64,000 bases of DNA from Thiomargarita sp. (GCA_022729575.1 DZAL01000003.1:1-64000), one strand, 5' to 3'. Counted from the first letter of the stretch, positions 41,387 to 51,619 are shown. The notes: generated by a model from the letters alone, not told the origin. Translations and numbers: made by a program.

Positions 41387-42454
41387 TTATCCGCCAAAAT
41401 TAATTTTGGCCTGCAAATTAGTCTTAGATTCGGCATTCACTAAAGCCTCTTCCAAAGTAATACGACCCGCGTGATACAAATTTTCTAAAGCCTGATCAAA
41501 AGTTTGCATTCCTTCAGCACCACTGCCGGTCATCGCTTCTCTAATTTCATCAATCTTGCCTTTTAAAATCAAATCGGCAATATGAGGAGTGTTAATCATG
41601 ATTTCTACTGCTGCTACTCGTTTGCTATCTACACCAATCGCCAAACGTTGCGAAATGACCCCGACGAGATTTAAAGATAAATCCATAAATAACTGTTTGT
41701 GCAATTCTTGGGGAAATAGGTTAATAACCCGTTGCATCGCTTGAAAGGCACTATTGGCATGGAGAGTGGAAATGGCTAAATGACCCGTATTAGACAATTC
41801 CAAAGCTGCCGCCATCGTTTCTTGATCGCGAATTTCACCAATCAAAACCACATCGGGCGATTCTCGCATCGCACTACGTAAGGCTTTTAAGTAAGATTTA
41901 GTATCTACCCCCAATTCACGTTGATTCACCAACGCTTTTCGATGTGGATGAACAAATTCTATGGGGTCTTCAATCGTGACAATATGACAAGCACTATTTT
42001 CGTTGCGATAGTTAATCATGGCGGCTAGAGTGGTTGATTTGCCAGAATTGGTAGCTCCCACCATGAGTAATAAACCTCGTTTTCGCATGATTAAGTCTTT
42101 AAGAATAGGAGGTAATTTTAGTTCCTCTAAGGTCGGTACTTTCGACTTGACATAGCGCATAACAATCGAAATTTGTCCTTGTTGTCTAAACGTATTCACC
42201 CGAAATCGCGCTTGTTTAGTCTCTGGCAGAGAAATGGCAAAATCCAGTTCTAGCTCTTTTTCAAAAATTTCCCATTGCTCTTGGTTCATAATATGATGCG
42301 CAATTTCTTCAGTCATTTGCGCCGTGAGCACTGTTTTACCCACGCTCACCACTTTACCGGCCGTCTTAATTCTTACTGCGGAGTCCACGGTAAAAAAAAT
42401 ATCCGAAGCCTCTTTTTCAATCGCTAATTTTAAATAAGGGGAGATGTCGGTCAT
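41387..42454 (-). CDS. pilU: Type IV pilus retraction ATPase, PilT/PilU family
   Basis: This 355-residue cytoplasmic hexameric ATPase drives pilus retraction and twitching or gliding. Walker A is V-G-A-T-N-S-G-K-S-T-T near residue 135. The Asp box I-E-D-P-I-E-F, Walker B D-V-V-L-I-G-E-I-R-D and the His box S-T-L-H-A-N follow. P-Q-E-L-H-K-Q-L-F-M-D-L-S-L-N-L-V-G-V-I-S-Q-R-L agrees better with PilU than with PilT. No pilT is adjacent, so the PilU choice rests on sequence feel. Full length. Confidence 0.85.
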   Translation of the reverse strand: MTDISPYLKLAIEKEASDIFFTVDSAVRIKTAGKVVSVGKTVLTAQMTEEIAHHIMNQEQWEIFEKELELDFAISLPETKQARFRVNTFRQQGQISIVMRYVKSKVPTLEELKLPPILKDLIMRKRGLLLMVGATNSGKSTTLAAMINYRNENSACHIVTIEDPIEFVHPHRKALVNQRELGVDTKSYLKALRSAMRESPDVVLIGEIRDQETMAAALELSNTGHLAISTLHANSAFQAMQRVINLFPQELHKQLFMDLSLNLVGVISQRLAIGVDSKRVAAVEIMINTPHIADLILKGKIDEIREAMTGSGAEGMQTFDQALENLYHAGRITLEEALVNAESKTNLQAKINFGG

Positions 42455-42585
42455 AGTTCAAATCTTCATTCGCCAATAAAACCAGTTAAGTTGGTTGCCT
42501 CCGGTTAAAATAATGGAGTGACCAACTTTAATCCAAAATAAAGTTCTTGATTTCAATCAGTTACTCACCTTACGCACGGTTAACA

Positions 42586-42685
42586 CCACCACCCCCAACC
42601 CCTCCTTGGTAAGGAGGGGAGTATCCTGGCGGTGCCAGTAGTGCGTACTCCCCTCCTTACCAAGGAGGGGTTGGGGGTGGTGGTG
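42586..42685. repeat. Inverted pair of CCCCTCCTTGGTAAGGAGGGG repeats
   Basis: CACCACCCCCAACCCCTCCT at the left is the inverse of AGGAGGGGTTGGGGGTGGTG at the right, with a 20-30 bp unique centre. The outer flanks (ACTCACCTTACGCAC and GTGCGTAAGGTGAGT) are also inverted, making the element about 130 bp with long arms. Confidence 0.8.
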
Positions 42686-42696
42686 CGTAAGGTGAG

Positions 42697-43986
42697 TCAG
42701 TTAATCGGTAATCGTACCACCACAGTACTACCTTTCCCCAATTCACTTTCTACCCGAATAGTCCCGCCCAGGGCTTCGCAAAACGCTTTGCTAATTACTA
42801 AACCCAAACCGCTACCATCATAGCGACGAGTCGAAGAATTATCTACCTGGGTAAACGGTTGAAATAATTTGCGCAATTGCTCTTGACTCATCCCAATTCC
42901 ATAATCACGGACTCCAAAAATTAGCCAGGCTTGAGTGTCCACGGTCTCCTTTTTGGCAAACAGCAAAATTTCGTGGTGTTGGGAAAATTTGTTAGCATTA
43001 CTCAATAAATTCAGTAGACACTGGCGAATTTTTAACCAATCCGTATGAACTCCTCCCGCCACCTGACATTCCACTTTCACCGTATTACCCTGGTCGCTCA
43101 ATAACGGTTGTACGATGTGCATGACTTCCTTAATTATGGCGCCAAACTCAAAAATTTCCAAATGCAATTCCATTTTGCCGGCTTCAATTTTGGCTAAATC
43201 CAAAATGTTGCTGACTAAACTCAACAAGTGTTGACCCGCTTTATTGACCTTTTCTAAATCACTCACACAGTCCGGATAGTCTGATTCAGTCGCGGTTTCT
43301 AACAACATTTCGGTATAGCCCAAAATGGCATTTAACGGGGTGCGCAATTCGTGGCTCATGTTGGCCAAAAATTGACTTTTCGCCTGATTCGCCGCCTTCG
43401 CTTGCTCACTCGCCGCTCGCGCCTTCACGGTGGCCATTACCAATTCTGCCGTGCGTTGCTCTAATTGACGAACTTTTTGCTCCAACTCATGGTTATATTT
43501 TTGAATTTGCAGATCGGTAATTTTTTTCAATAAATCCAGTACCGTACCCATTCCTTCATAGTTACCGTGTTTGGTAATAATAAACTCTCGTACGAGAGGT
43601 GCTGGAGTTTGTTGAGTCAATTGTGTCAAATATTGACTAACGACTTCTACCGGTAAATAGTGCTCTACTACCACTGGGTGAGTATCCATAAAATGCGTAA
43701 TTGACTTCCGTCCATGAAGGTCACGTCCATAAGGACTTAAAAAAATGTCCGTCAATTGGTAGCGATGTACCATACCCACAGGTTTACCTTGATGTACGAC
43801 CGGTAGGGATTGTAGTGGATGATTCATGAGGAAAAGTTTACCTACGGTTTCCACTTTATCTTCTGGTTTCACAAAGATTCGTGGCATCAGTAGATTATAA
43901 ACGATTTCTACCGAATGTTTATCCGAGCAACGTTTGCTCTTAAAATGGAACTCGTTGTCAACAAAAGAAAAATTATCATTTAACAT
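42697..43986 (-). CDS. Sensor histidine kinase with N-terminal CBS-like region
   Basis: This 429-residue cytoplasmic kinase has no membrane segment. Residues about 30-165 resemble a CBS pair ([14 protein letters not shown] and T-H-P-V-V-V). A coiled coil and HisKA follow, with the phospho-accepting His in M-S-H-E-L-R-T-P-L. The HATPase has the N box [11 protein letters not shown]1 D-Y-G-I-G-M and G2 G-S-G-L-G-L. It would sense an adenine nucleotide or similar ligand. No response regulator is adjacent, so it is an orphan. Confidence 0.92.
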   Translation of the reverse strand: MLNDNFSFVDNEFHFKSKRCSDKHSVEIVYNLLMPRIFVKPEDKVETVGKLFLMNHPLQSLPVVHQGKPVGMVHRYQLTDIFLSPYGRDLHGRKSITHFMDTHPVVVEHYLPVEVVSQYLTQLTQQTPAPLVREFIITKHGNYEGMGTVLDLLKKITDLQIQKYNHELEQKVRQLEQRTAELVMATVKARAASEQAKAANQAKSQFLANMSHELRTPLNAILGYTEMLLETATESDYPDCVSDLEKVNKAGQHLLSLVSNILDLAKIEAGKMELHLEIFEFGAIIKEVMHIVQPLLSDQGNTVKVECQVAGGVHTDWLKIRQCLLNLLSNANKFSQHHEILLFAKKETVDTQAWLIFGVRDYGIGMSQEQLRKLFQPFTQVDNSSTRRYDGSGLGLVISKAFCEALGGTIRVESELGKGSTVVVRLPIN

Positions 43987-44074
43987 CAGATGCTCCCGTT
44001 ATTAATTATGATATAACTATTAAATTCTAGGGGACAACTGTGACAAAATGATGTCATCTTATAGAGGTAACTGA

Positions 44075-44136
44075 TTCAGGAGTACCAAGCGAAACTTGGT
44101 CCGTGACCTAGTAAAACCGCGCTTGGTACTCCTGAA
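44075..44136. repeat. TTCAGGAGTACCAAGC palindrome
   Basis: TTCAGGAGTACCAAGCG at the left is the inverse of CGCTTGGTACTCCTGAA at the right, with GTGACCTAGTAA in the middle. A degenerate relative sits at about 4735-4815. Confidence 0.7.
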
Positions 44137-44151
44137 TTTCGTTCAATGAAT

Positions 44152-45318
44152 TTAATTGGCCAATAATTTGGCCTGATGTCGCATTTCCCACTCTTTAGCC
44201 AATCGCTCTCCCTCACTCAATTGCGCCGGCGTTATCTTCGTAGTAAAAAATTCCTTGGCTCTTCTCGCCTCTTGATTGCCCTGCGCGGCCGCCAAAGACA
44301 CCCACTGATAAGACAAAATAAAATCTTTAGTGATACCCTCGCCTTTAAAATACATCAAAGCCAAATTATTTTGAGCATCCGCTACACCCTGCTCGGCGGC
44401 TTGTTTAAACCACTGAAATGCCACCGATAATTGCCGTGGTACTCCTTGTCCTTTATAATACATCATTCCCAGCTTTTTTTTGGCGTTTGGATAACCTTGG
44501 GCGGCTGATTTGGAAAACCATTGTTTGGCTTGTAAAAATTCATCCACATCATAATAAATTTGTCCTAACCCATATTGGGCTACCATATTTCCTTGCTCTG
44601 CCGCTTTTCTATACCATTTTTCAGCCGTCTCTGAATCTTGTGGCACTCCTTCACCAAAATAAAACATTTCCGCTAATCGAAGTTGTGCTGCAACCAATCC
44701 TTGCTCGGCGGCTTCACGATACCAGGTAAATGCTTTCAGTAAATCATGATTTTTATCATACTCCACGGCTTTTTTAAACACTTTATCCGGATCCGGTAGT
44801 TGAGTCGTCACCGTCGGCGAATTCATTATCGTTTCCGATTTAATCACCGTAAAGGTAGGTCCGGGAATTAACGTGGCTTTCGCAGACACTGCGGAGTTCG
44901 GCAACGCCGTCGCGGTGGGTTTTGAGGTAACCACAGGTTTATCTCCTTTCATTTCGTCCTCACCTCCAACCTTGGTCACCATGGGTGTTGATGACGAAAC
45001 CACGGGGGGAGAATTGTTCACTACCGGAGTTTTATCAGTATTGATTTTTGCTACGGTTTCTGACAATTTAGAGGGTGCCGCGATTTTAGATTTTTCTGCC
45101 TGAGCTACTGCAAGAGGAGGCTTCTTCTGTACTGCTGGTTTAACTGGTTCTTTCGGAGTCTTGGCATTCTCCTTCAGTGGTAATTCACTGGATTTTTCAG
45201 TAGAGACCGCAGATTCATCTACCGCTTTAGTCTCTTCTTCTTTAACATTCTCTGACATCTGGCTACAACCGGCTAACCAGAGCGTAACTATCAATCCTAA
45301 CCATATTGGTCTTGACAT
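44152..45318 (-). CDS. Sel1-repeat lipoprotein
   Basis: The product is 388 residues. The signal peptide ends in lipobox L-A-G-C. A low-complexity Lys/Pro/Thr/Val-rich linker covers residues 25-180. Five Sel1-like repeats follow, such as A-E-M-F-Y-F-G-E-G-V-P-Q-D and A-Q-W-F-S-K-S-A-A-Q-G. These repeats mediate protein binding. It is probably anchored in an envelope membrane, with the linker spanning the periplasm. It is a single gene; the partner is unknown. Confidence 0.85.
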   Translation of the reverse strand: MSRPIWLGLIVTLWLAGCSQMSENVKEEETKAVDESAVSTEKSSELPLKENAKTPKEPVKPAVQKKPPLAVAQAEKSKIAAPSKLSETVAKINTDKTPVVNNSPPVVSSSTPMVTKVGGEDEMKGDKPVVTSKPTATALPNSAVSAKATLIPGPTFTVIKSETIMNSPTVTTQLPDPDKVFKKAVEYDKNHDLLKAFTWYREAAEQGLVAAQLRLAEMFYFGEGVPQDSETAEKWYRKAAEQGNMVAQYGLGQIYYDVDEFLQAKQWFSKSAAQGYPNAKKKLGMMYYKGQGVPRQLSVAFQWFKQAAEQGVADAQNNLALMYFKGEGITKDFILSYQWVSLAAAQGNQEARRAKEFFTTKITPAQLSEGERLAKEWEMRHQAKLLAN

Positions 45319-45348
45319 GGTAAACCTCGTTCAATAAATAAAAATGTC

Positions 45349-45547
45349 GGTAGTCCCTACCAACTAATGGAGGTATTAAAATCCAGGTGCTAAGTTTCCT
45401 AAACCTTACCAGTTTGAGGTTTCCTAAACCTCACCGGTTTAAGAACTCTCGGCGATTCTAAGTTTCCTAAACCTCAAAGGTTTAGGAAACTTTGACCGTT
45501 GATAACTCCTTGAATTTTAACACCTCCATTGGTTTGGAGGGACTACC
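45349..45547. mobile_element. MITE-like element, family 1, copy C (both ends present)
   Basis: The left end is GGTAGTCCCTACCAACTAATGGAGGTATTAAAA and the right end TTTTAACACCTCCATTGGTTTGGAGGGACTACC; they are imperfect inverse copies of about 30 bp. Inside are TTTCCTAAACC/GGTTTAGGAAA palindromes. It starts 31 bp upstream of the Sel1 lipoprotein start. Confidence 0.8.
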
Positions 45548-45570
45548 CTTATCCTCAATCCTTCTCGATT

Positions 45571-45866
45571 TAGATTTGACAACTTTCGAAAAGTTGTCAA
45601 ATCTTCTAACAAATAAATGTCAACTAATGCTATATTCATACCAAAAAAAAATTTTGATAAAAATTACACAACGTCTCCAGATTATCATTATACGCCGTTT
45701 TATTAAATCATCCGTCCCCATCTTCGTCGAAATGTCATTGAGTTAAACAATATTCATACTCGATGGTGTTATCCCTTACCTTCAGCCTTAACTTAATGGC
45801 ATTATTCGATTTAGATTTGACAACTTTCGAAAAGTTGTCAAATCTCGAAAAGTTGTCAAATCTTTA
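45571..45866. repeat. Intergenic AGATTTGACAACTTTCGAAA palindromes
   Basis: Copies at about 45571-45603 and 45811-45843, with a half-copy to 45866, have the same palindrome as the TPR gene insertions but with a TTCGAA-type centre. No gene is seen in 45548-45920. Confidence 0.8.
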
Positions 45867-45920
45867 ACCAGGAAGGATTGGGGGATGGGCATAAGCTGTA
45901 AGGTGAGTTATAAAATTAAA

Positions 45921-46682
45921 TTAACCGCGTAATTTATACCCTTGGTGCAACAACCACCAGCCCCAGCCACTGACAATGACTAAGAAGAAAGTCGTTATAC
46001 CTAAACTCAGTCCGACTTGAACTTCGGAAACGCCAATAAAACCGTAACGAAATCCATCAATTAGGTAAAAAAATGGATTGTAATAAGACAATTTTTCCCA
46101 AAATGGTGGTAAGACTTCTACTTGATAAAAGACTCCGCTGAGAAAAGATAAGGGCAAAATGATAAAGTTTTGAAAAGCCGAAATATGATCCCATTTATCG
46201 GCCCATAATGCGGCTATTAATCCTAATGCACCTAAGACGGCACTACCTAAAATGGCAAAAATCAATAGTGTTAACAGGTTATGAATGGGTAACACGACAA
46301 ACCATAAAGCAGCAATCCAAATACAGAGACCTACTAGCAAGCCTCGTACCACGGCGGCGGCAACAAATGCGAGAAAAATTTCCCCACTGGAAAGAGGTGC
46401 AACGAGCATGAAAAAAATACTGCCTGCGATCTTCGACTGAAATAAACTGGATGAGCTATTGGCAAACGCATTTTGAATAATGGTCATCATCATTAGACCC
46501 GGGACGAGAAATTCCACATAAGTGATATTTTCAAAAACTTTGATATGTTGAGCCAGTGCGGAAGAGAATATCAGTAGATATAATAACACGGTCACCATGG
46601 GGGTCAGAATAGTTTGAATAGTTACTTTAAGAAAACGTTTAACTTCTTTTTTAAATAGAGTGTATAGGCCATACCAATTCAT
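45921..46682 (-). CDS. ABC-2 type transporter permease
   Basis: The start chosen is ATG 46682; an in-frame GTG at 46718 adds 12 polar residues and has no better ribosome site. The product has about 253 residues with six hydrophobic segments, the ABC-2 membrane fold. L-S-F-L-S-G-V-F-Y and Y-Y-N-P-F-F-Y-L-I-D-G-F-R-Y-G-F are typical near the C-terminus, as in YadH-like permeases. It should export a lipid, polysaccharide or drug together with an ATP-binding subunit. That subunit is not in this window. Confidence 0.88.
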   Translation of the reverse strand: MNWYGLYTLFKKEVKRFLKVTIQTILTPMVTVLLYLLIFSSALAQHIKVFENITYVEFLVPGLMMMTIIQNAFANSSSSLFQSKIAGSIFFMLVAPLSSGEIFLAFVAAAVVRGLLVGLCIWIAALWFVVLPIHNLLTLLIFAILGSAVLGALGLIAALWADKWDHISAFQNFIILPLSFLSGVFYQVEVLPPFWEKLSYYNPFFYLIDGFRYGFIGVSEVQVGLSLGITTFFLVIVSGWGWWLLHQGYKLRG

Positions 46683-46812
46683 AGAAGAGTGCTCTTTTGG
46701 TGGGGTATGTGTTGACACATATCAACGTCATTAAATTAAGGAATCGAAAGTTAACGTAGTTAACGTAAGGTGCATAAGCCATAGCATCATGCACCATTTT
46801 AGGTTTCGGTGT

Positions 46813-46895
46813 ATAGTAATATCCTTATCTAGTTATCCCATAATAAGTTTGGCCAACCAGCAGGGATAACACCCCTCGAAGGGGTGTTATCCCTC
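46813..46895. mobile_element. Truncated family 2 MITE, copy 3
   Basis: It begins TATAGTAATATCC and continues through the GGGATAACACCCC hairpin, the reverse orientation of copies 1 and 2, with several differences. The far end is missing and it runs into a CACGCGCCAGCGTGG palindrome piece. Confidence 0.7.
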
Positions 46896-46987
46896 AGATT
46901 TCACGCGCCAGCGTGGAAACGAGAAGAAGGGGGTGGTTGGGTATAAGGTGAGTGCGTAAAACACACCCTCTGCTGAAAAAATAACGA

Positions 46988-48817
46988 TCAACCTTGAGTT
47001 AACACACTGACTTTGACATAACTACCAGGGGCCTCTTCTAACGCGGGAAAAGGACCTGTGCCAGGAATCCGCGCCGGCACTTTTTCGCCGGCATAGCCAA
47101 TCAGCCATTTCGCCCAATCATTCCACCAAGAGCCGTCATTCTTTTTGGCGCCACTGAACCAAAGATCCGGATCCTTGACATTTCTAGTCTTGCTGTTGGT
47201 GTGATAGAAATATTTGTTTTTGGCTGGCGGATTGATAATGCCCGCAATGTGACCGGAGCCACCTAAAACGAATTTAACCGGTCCAGAAAACAGATGAATG
47301 CCCGAATAAGTCGATTTCCACGGCGCAATGTGGTCATCCTGAGTAGAGACAAAATATCCTGGTGTCATCACTTGAGTTAAATCAATACCTTGGCCATTAA
47401 CGGTAATGCCATTCGGTTTGATTAACAAATTATGCAGATACATCTGGCGCAGATAGAAACTGTGCATTTTGGCCGGCATTCTGGTGGAATCTGAATTCCA
47501 ATACAACAAATCAAACGCGGTGGCTTCCTTTCCAAGGAGATAATTATTGACATAAAATGACCAAATCAAATCATTGGCCCGTAGTAAATTAAAAGTCGTG
47601 GCCATACTACTGCCTTCCAGATAACCTTGGTCTTTCATACGATTTTCCAAGGCACTGATTTGCTCTTCGTCAATAAAGAGGCCCAATTCACCAGGCTCAC
47701 CATAGTCTAACATGGTGGTAAAGTAGGTGCCACTGAGAATACGATTCTCTTTCTTGGCCGCCAGGTAAGCGAGGGTGATAGCTAACAAAGTCCCTCCCAG
47801 ACAGTAACCCAGTCCATTGACCTCTTTTTGTCCAGTAACTTTTTCAATCACGTCTAGCGCGGCTAATGGGCCTTCCAACAAGTAATCATCAAAAATTTTA
47901 CCGCTCAAACGTTCATCTGGATTGGCCCAGGACATCACAAATACCGTAAATCCTTGGTCCACTGCCCACTTGATAAAGGAGTTGCCGGTGCTTAAATCGA
48001 GGATGTAATATTTGTTAATCCACGGTGGCACAATCATCAACGGTTTCGCATACACTTGCTCAGTCGTTGGTTGATACTGAATTAACTGCATTAAATCATT
48101 TTGGAAGATGACTTTACCTGGGGTCGCGGCAATGTTTTCACCCAATTTAAATGCCTTGAGGTCGGTCATTTTGATGCTGAGTTGGCCTTTACCACGCTCC
48201 AAATCGGCCACAAAATTGTCCAAACCATTAAGCAAATTCTCGCCGCAAGTTTTGAGAGTAGCATAAAGCACTTCAGGATTAGTCGCCACGAAGTTACTCG
48301 GTGCCAGAGCATCAATCATCTGACGAGTATAAAACGCGACTTTTTGCGCTTGCGGTGAATTGGGGTCGGTTGCCAATTCGCCGACGGCATTATTTAACCA
48401 TTGGGCCGTCAACAAATAAGATTGCTTGATGAAATCAAACCAAGGAATGCTATTCCAGGCTTCATGTTTAAAGCGACGGTCCGTTTTCGCGGCGGTCACT
48501 AGCGATTCCACTGGATAACCGAAGCTCCGTAACATCAAGTTTTGTAACAACTTAGTATGCTGTTGCCACAACGTCAATTGAGCAGTCAACACGGTGGCAG
48601 GATTCATCAGCATTTGGGTCATCACTTCTTGAAATGCCTTGCCCACACCCAAGGGATCTGAATCTAATTTCGGGATAGTGGTGCTGGAAGTTTTCTCCTT
48701 CATCAGATACCAGGTAAATTTTTGGCTTTTTTCTAAAATATTCTGCATGGTGGCTAACATTTCAGCAGGGTCTGGAATGTTAATTACCGCGTTGTCAGTA
48801 GTTGCTGGTTGAGCCAT
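46988..48817 (-). CDS. phaC: Class I poly(3-hydroxyalkanoate) synthase PhaC
   Basis: The start is ATG 48817 with AGGAAA upstream, giving about 609 residues, full length. The lipase-like box reads G-Y-C-L-G-G-T with the catalytic Cys. An Asp (S-T-Q-D-D-H-I-A-P-W) and the catalytic His (G-G-S-G-H-I-A-G) complete the triad, and P-P-W-I-N-K-Y-Y-I-L-D-L is a class I signature. It polymerises hydroxyacyl-CoA into storage granules. No phaA, phaB, phaE or phasin gene is adjacent. Confidence 0.96.
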   Translation of the reverse strand: MAQPATTDNAVINIPDPAEMLATMQNILEKSQKFTWYLMKEKTSSTTIPKLDSDPLGVGKAFQEVMTQMLMNPATVLTAQLTLWQQHTKLLQNLMLRSFGYPVESLVTAAKTDRRFKHEAWNSIPWFDFIKQSYLLTAQWLNNAVGELATDPNSPQAQKVAFYTRQMIDALAPSNFVATNPEVLYATLKTCGENLLNGLDNFVADLERGKGQLSIKMTDLKAFKLGENIAATPGKVIFQNDLMQLIQYQPTTEQVYAKPLMIVPPWINKYYILDLSTGNSFIKWAVDQGFTVFVMSWANPDERLSGKIFDDYLLEGPLAALDVIEKVTGQKEVNGLGYCLGGTLLAITLAYLAAKKENRILSGTYFTTMLDYGEPGELGLFIDEEQISALENRMKDQGYLEGSSMATTFNLLRANDLIWSFYVNNYLLGKEATAFDLLYWNSDSTRMPAKMHSFYLRQMYLHNLLIKPNGITVNGQGIDLTQVMTPGYFVSTQDDHIAPWKSTYSGIHLFSGPVKFVLGGSGHIAGIINPPAKNKYFYHTNSKTRNVKDPDLWFSGAKKNDGSWWNDWAKWLIGYAGEKVPARIPGTGPFPALEEAPGSYVKVSVLTQG

Positions 48818-48882
48818 GATAATTTTCCTATTGTGGTTATGGATAATAATTTTTGTGCAATGCACAATATACTTTACTTATG

Positions 48883-49068
48883 GCGAGTAAGCAAGTTTAT
48901 TTTGGAAAAAATTTATAAGTATTGGAGTCCAAAACAAGTTTTGGACTCCGGAGTCTTTAATTCTCCAATTGCGTATAGCGAGTAAGCAAGTTTATTTTGG
49001 AAAAAATTTATAAGTATTGGAGTCCAAAACAAGTTTTGGACTCCGGAGTCTTTAATTTTCCAATTGCG
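48883..49068. repeat. 91-bp tandem duplication: palindrome plus 3' end of Sel1 gene
   Basis: The units 48883-48973 and 48978-49068 differ at one base. Each contains a GGAGTCCAAAACAAGTTTTG palindrome with flanks and the last codons of the large Sel1 gene (Q-L-E-N-stop). Only the second unit belongs to the gene. Confidence 0.9.
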
Positions 49069-51619
49069 CCGGCGACAACAGAGCTTTCACTCTTTCCAAA
49101 TCTGCCGCAGCCTCGTCAAAACCTTTATCCAGAGCGGATTTATAGTATTGATACGCCTTGACTAAATCTAGTGAAACCCCTTCACCTTTCTCATACATCA
49201 GACCTAAATTATATTGCGCCGCAAAGTCTCCTAAATCCGCCGCTTGTTGATACCATTTGGCTGCTTGGACTAAATCTTTAGTCACTCCTTGACCTTGGTA
49301 ATACATTAGACCTAACAAATTGAGTGCCATTACTTCATCTTTTTCAGCGCTCTCCTGTAACCATTTCAGCAGTAGCGTAAAATTTTTACTGCCCCGACCA
49401 TCACGATACATCAACCATAAATTATACTGAGCATTGCTTAATCCCTGCGCCGCGGCTTTACTGAGCCAGGATTCAGCGATTTTCTCATCTCTCGTCACCC
49501 CACGACCATAATTATACACCATGCCTAACTCAAATTGAGCTTCAGCGAATCCTTGAGCCGCCGCTTTGGCCCACCAGAAGGCCGCTGTTTTATCATTTTG
49601 ATTGACTCCGCGATTTTCTTGATATAAACGACCTAAACGATATTGTGCCAATACCTCACCTAAATCGGCCGCGGCTTGATACCATTTACTCGCCGCATAA
49701 TTATCACGTTTGATCCCTTGACCGTTTTCATACATTTCCCCTAAACGAGTTTGCGATAAGATATGTCCTTTCGCCATGGCTTGTCGGTAAGTGGCCATGG
49801 CCTGCACCCATTGATTTTTATTATAATACGCCTCGGCTTGTTTAAATAATTGGGCGGCCAGTTGTTTCTGCACTTGGTCACGCTCAATAATCGCATCCTC
49901 AAACCCTTGGGTCGCCGCTTTATTATACCAGTCATAAGCCAATTCCAAATTAAGCGGCACTCCTTCTCCAGTGCTATACATCGTCCCTAAATTATATTGT
50001 GCCATCATATCGCCCTGAGTCGCCGCTTGCCGAAACCACTTAGCGGCCTGCGCTAAATCTTTAGTCACACCTTCTCCCAGAGAATACATTAACGCTAACA
50101 CACTTTGCGCCGTGACCTCGCCTTTGGTCGCCGCTTGATTTAGCCATTCCAGCAATTGCGGAAAATTTTTACTGCCCCGACCATCATGGTACATCAACCA
50201 TAAATCAGATTGTGCGGCGACGACACCTTGGGCGGCGGCTTTCTGTAACCATTGCTCGGCGGTCTTTTCTTGGCGAGTTACTCCTTGTCCATAATTATAC
50301 ATTCTCCCCAGACTCATTTGCGCTTCGGCTAAACCCTGTTTAGCCGCTTGTTCAAATAATGCGGCGGCTTTTTTATAATTTTGATTGACTCCTCGATTGT
50401 CACGATACATCACGCCTAGATGATTTTGCGCCAACGCATTGCCACCAGCCGCCGCCCGTTGATACCATTGCACGGCTAGGGTCAACGATTGGTCCACCCC
50501 GTGTCCATTTTCATACAATTCACCTAATTTATTTTGTGCTCGTACATGACCTTTTTCCGCGGCTCTACGATAAACTCGCGCCGCCTGGGCAAAACTGCTT
50601 TGTTGCGAAAAATCGTTACCTTGTTGATAGGCGATTTCGGCTATTCTGGTGTTGACTCGATCACGGTGTATTTTCGCCGCTTCATATCCTTGGGCCAAGG
50701 CTTGAGAATACCAGTATAGGGCCAATTCCAGATTGAGAGGCACCCCTTCTCCCATTTCGTACAGTTTCGCTAACTGAAACCGGGCGGCAAAATGACCCTG
50801 CACGGCAGCTTTTTGATACCATTGACTGGCGGCCGTCAAATCTTTAGCAACGCCTTGCCCCTGATAATACAAAGTGGCCAACGCATGTTGTGCCACGGGA
50901 TTACCTAAATTGGCGGCGGTTTGTAACCAGTTGGCTAGACTGGAAAAATCGCGACGACCTTGGCCATCTTGGTACATAATCAATAATTGAGTCATCGCTT
51001 TCACGATTCCTTGCTCGGCGGCTTTGCGGAACCAATCTTCGGCTTTAGCTAGAGTCTCGTCAAGTTGAGCCGTTTGTTCAAAATAATACATCAGGCCCAA
51101 ATTAAATTGGGCTTCGGCGAAACCCTGATTCGCGGCTTGTTGAAACCAGTTTTCGGCGGTGGCCAACTCTAGCGGGACCCCTTTCTGATCACGATAGATT
51201 TCCCCTAACTGATTTTGTGCCGTAGGATCTCCAGCGGCGGCGGCTTTACCGTACCATTGGAGAGCCAGCCCCCAATCTTGAGCTACGTCTTGACCGTTTC
51301 CATATAATTGGCCTAAATGAAGTTGGGCCGGCACTAAATTTTTTAGGGCCGCTTGTTGATACCATTGCACGGCTTGAGTCATATCCAGAATAACCCCATG
51401 ACCGCTTTCATACATTTCACCCAGGCGCATTTGCGCTTGGGCATGACCCTGAGTGGCCGCTTTTTGATAAAATTCAACGGCCTGTCCAAAATTGCCTTTG
51501 ACGTATAATTCTTCACCTTTTTTAAAAGTAGTCTCCGCGTTTTGGCAACAAGCAGTGAGCCAAACGGTAATAATACTGGTGAGTATTAGGAGAAAAAATT
51601 TATTCATTGTCGATTTCAT
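49052..51619 (-). CDS. Large Sel1-repeat lipoprotein
   Basis: The product is 855 residues. A signal peptide ends in the lipobox L-T-A-C; a nearer in-frame ATG at 51607 would also give this signal. The rest is about twenty Sel1-like repeats of 36 residues (A-x-x-W-Y-Q-K-A-A-x-x-G and L-G-x-M-Y-x-x-G-x-G-V). A thrice-repeated larger block starts with A-x-x-Y-R-R/Q-A-x-x-K-G-H and includes D-G-R-G-S-K-N-F, so the gene grew by internal duplication. It probably acts as an envelope scaffold. Its 3' end is duplicated just outside the gene. Confidence 0.88.
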   Translation of the reverse strand: MKSTMNKFFLLILTSIITVWLTACCQNAETTFKKGEELYVKGNFGQAVEFYQKAATQGHAQAQMRLGEMYESGHGVILDMTQAVQWYQQAALKNLVPAQLHLGQLYGNGQDVAQDWGLALQWYGKAAAAGDPTAQNQLGEIYRDQKGVPLELATAENWFQQAANQGFAEAQFNLGLMYYFEQTAQLDETLAKAEDWFRKAAEQGIVKAMTQLLIMYQDGQGRRDFSSLANWLQTAANLGNPVAQHALATLYYQGQGVAKDLTAASQWYQKAAVQGHFAARFQLAKLYEMGEGVPLNLELALYWYSQALAQGYEAAKIHRDRVNTRIAEIAYQQGNDFSQQSSFAQAARVYRRAAEKGHVRAQNKLGELYENGHGVDQSLTLAVQWYQRAAAGGNALAQNHLGVMYRDNRGVNQNYKKAAALFEQAAKQGLAEAQMSLGRMYNYGQGVTRQEKTAEQWLQKAAAQGVVAAQSDLWLMYHDGRGSKNFPQLLEWLNQAATKGEVTAQSVLALMYSLGEGVTKDLAQAAKWFRQAATQGDMMAQYNLGTMYSTGEGVPLNLELAYDWYNKAATQGFEDAIIERDQVQKQLAAQLFKQAEAYYNKNQWVQAMATYRQAMAKGHILSQTRLGEMYENGQGIKRDNYAASKWYQAAADLGEVLAQYRLGRLYQENRGVNQNDKTAAFWWAKAAAQGFAEAQFELGMVYNYGRGVTRDEKIAESWLSKAAAQGLSNAQYNLWLMYRDGRGSKNFTLLLKWLQESAEKDEVMALNLLGLMYYQGQGVTKDLVQAAKWYQQAADLGDFAAQYNLGLMYEKGEGVSLDLVKAYQYYKSALDKGFDEAAADLERVKALLSPAQLEN

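Noticed and set aside
45492-45746. Frame of 84 codons with L-T-T-F-E-K-L-S-N-L
   Set aside because: It starts in a MITE end and reads through the intergenic palindrome; no family or ribosome site.
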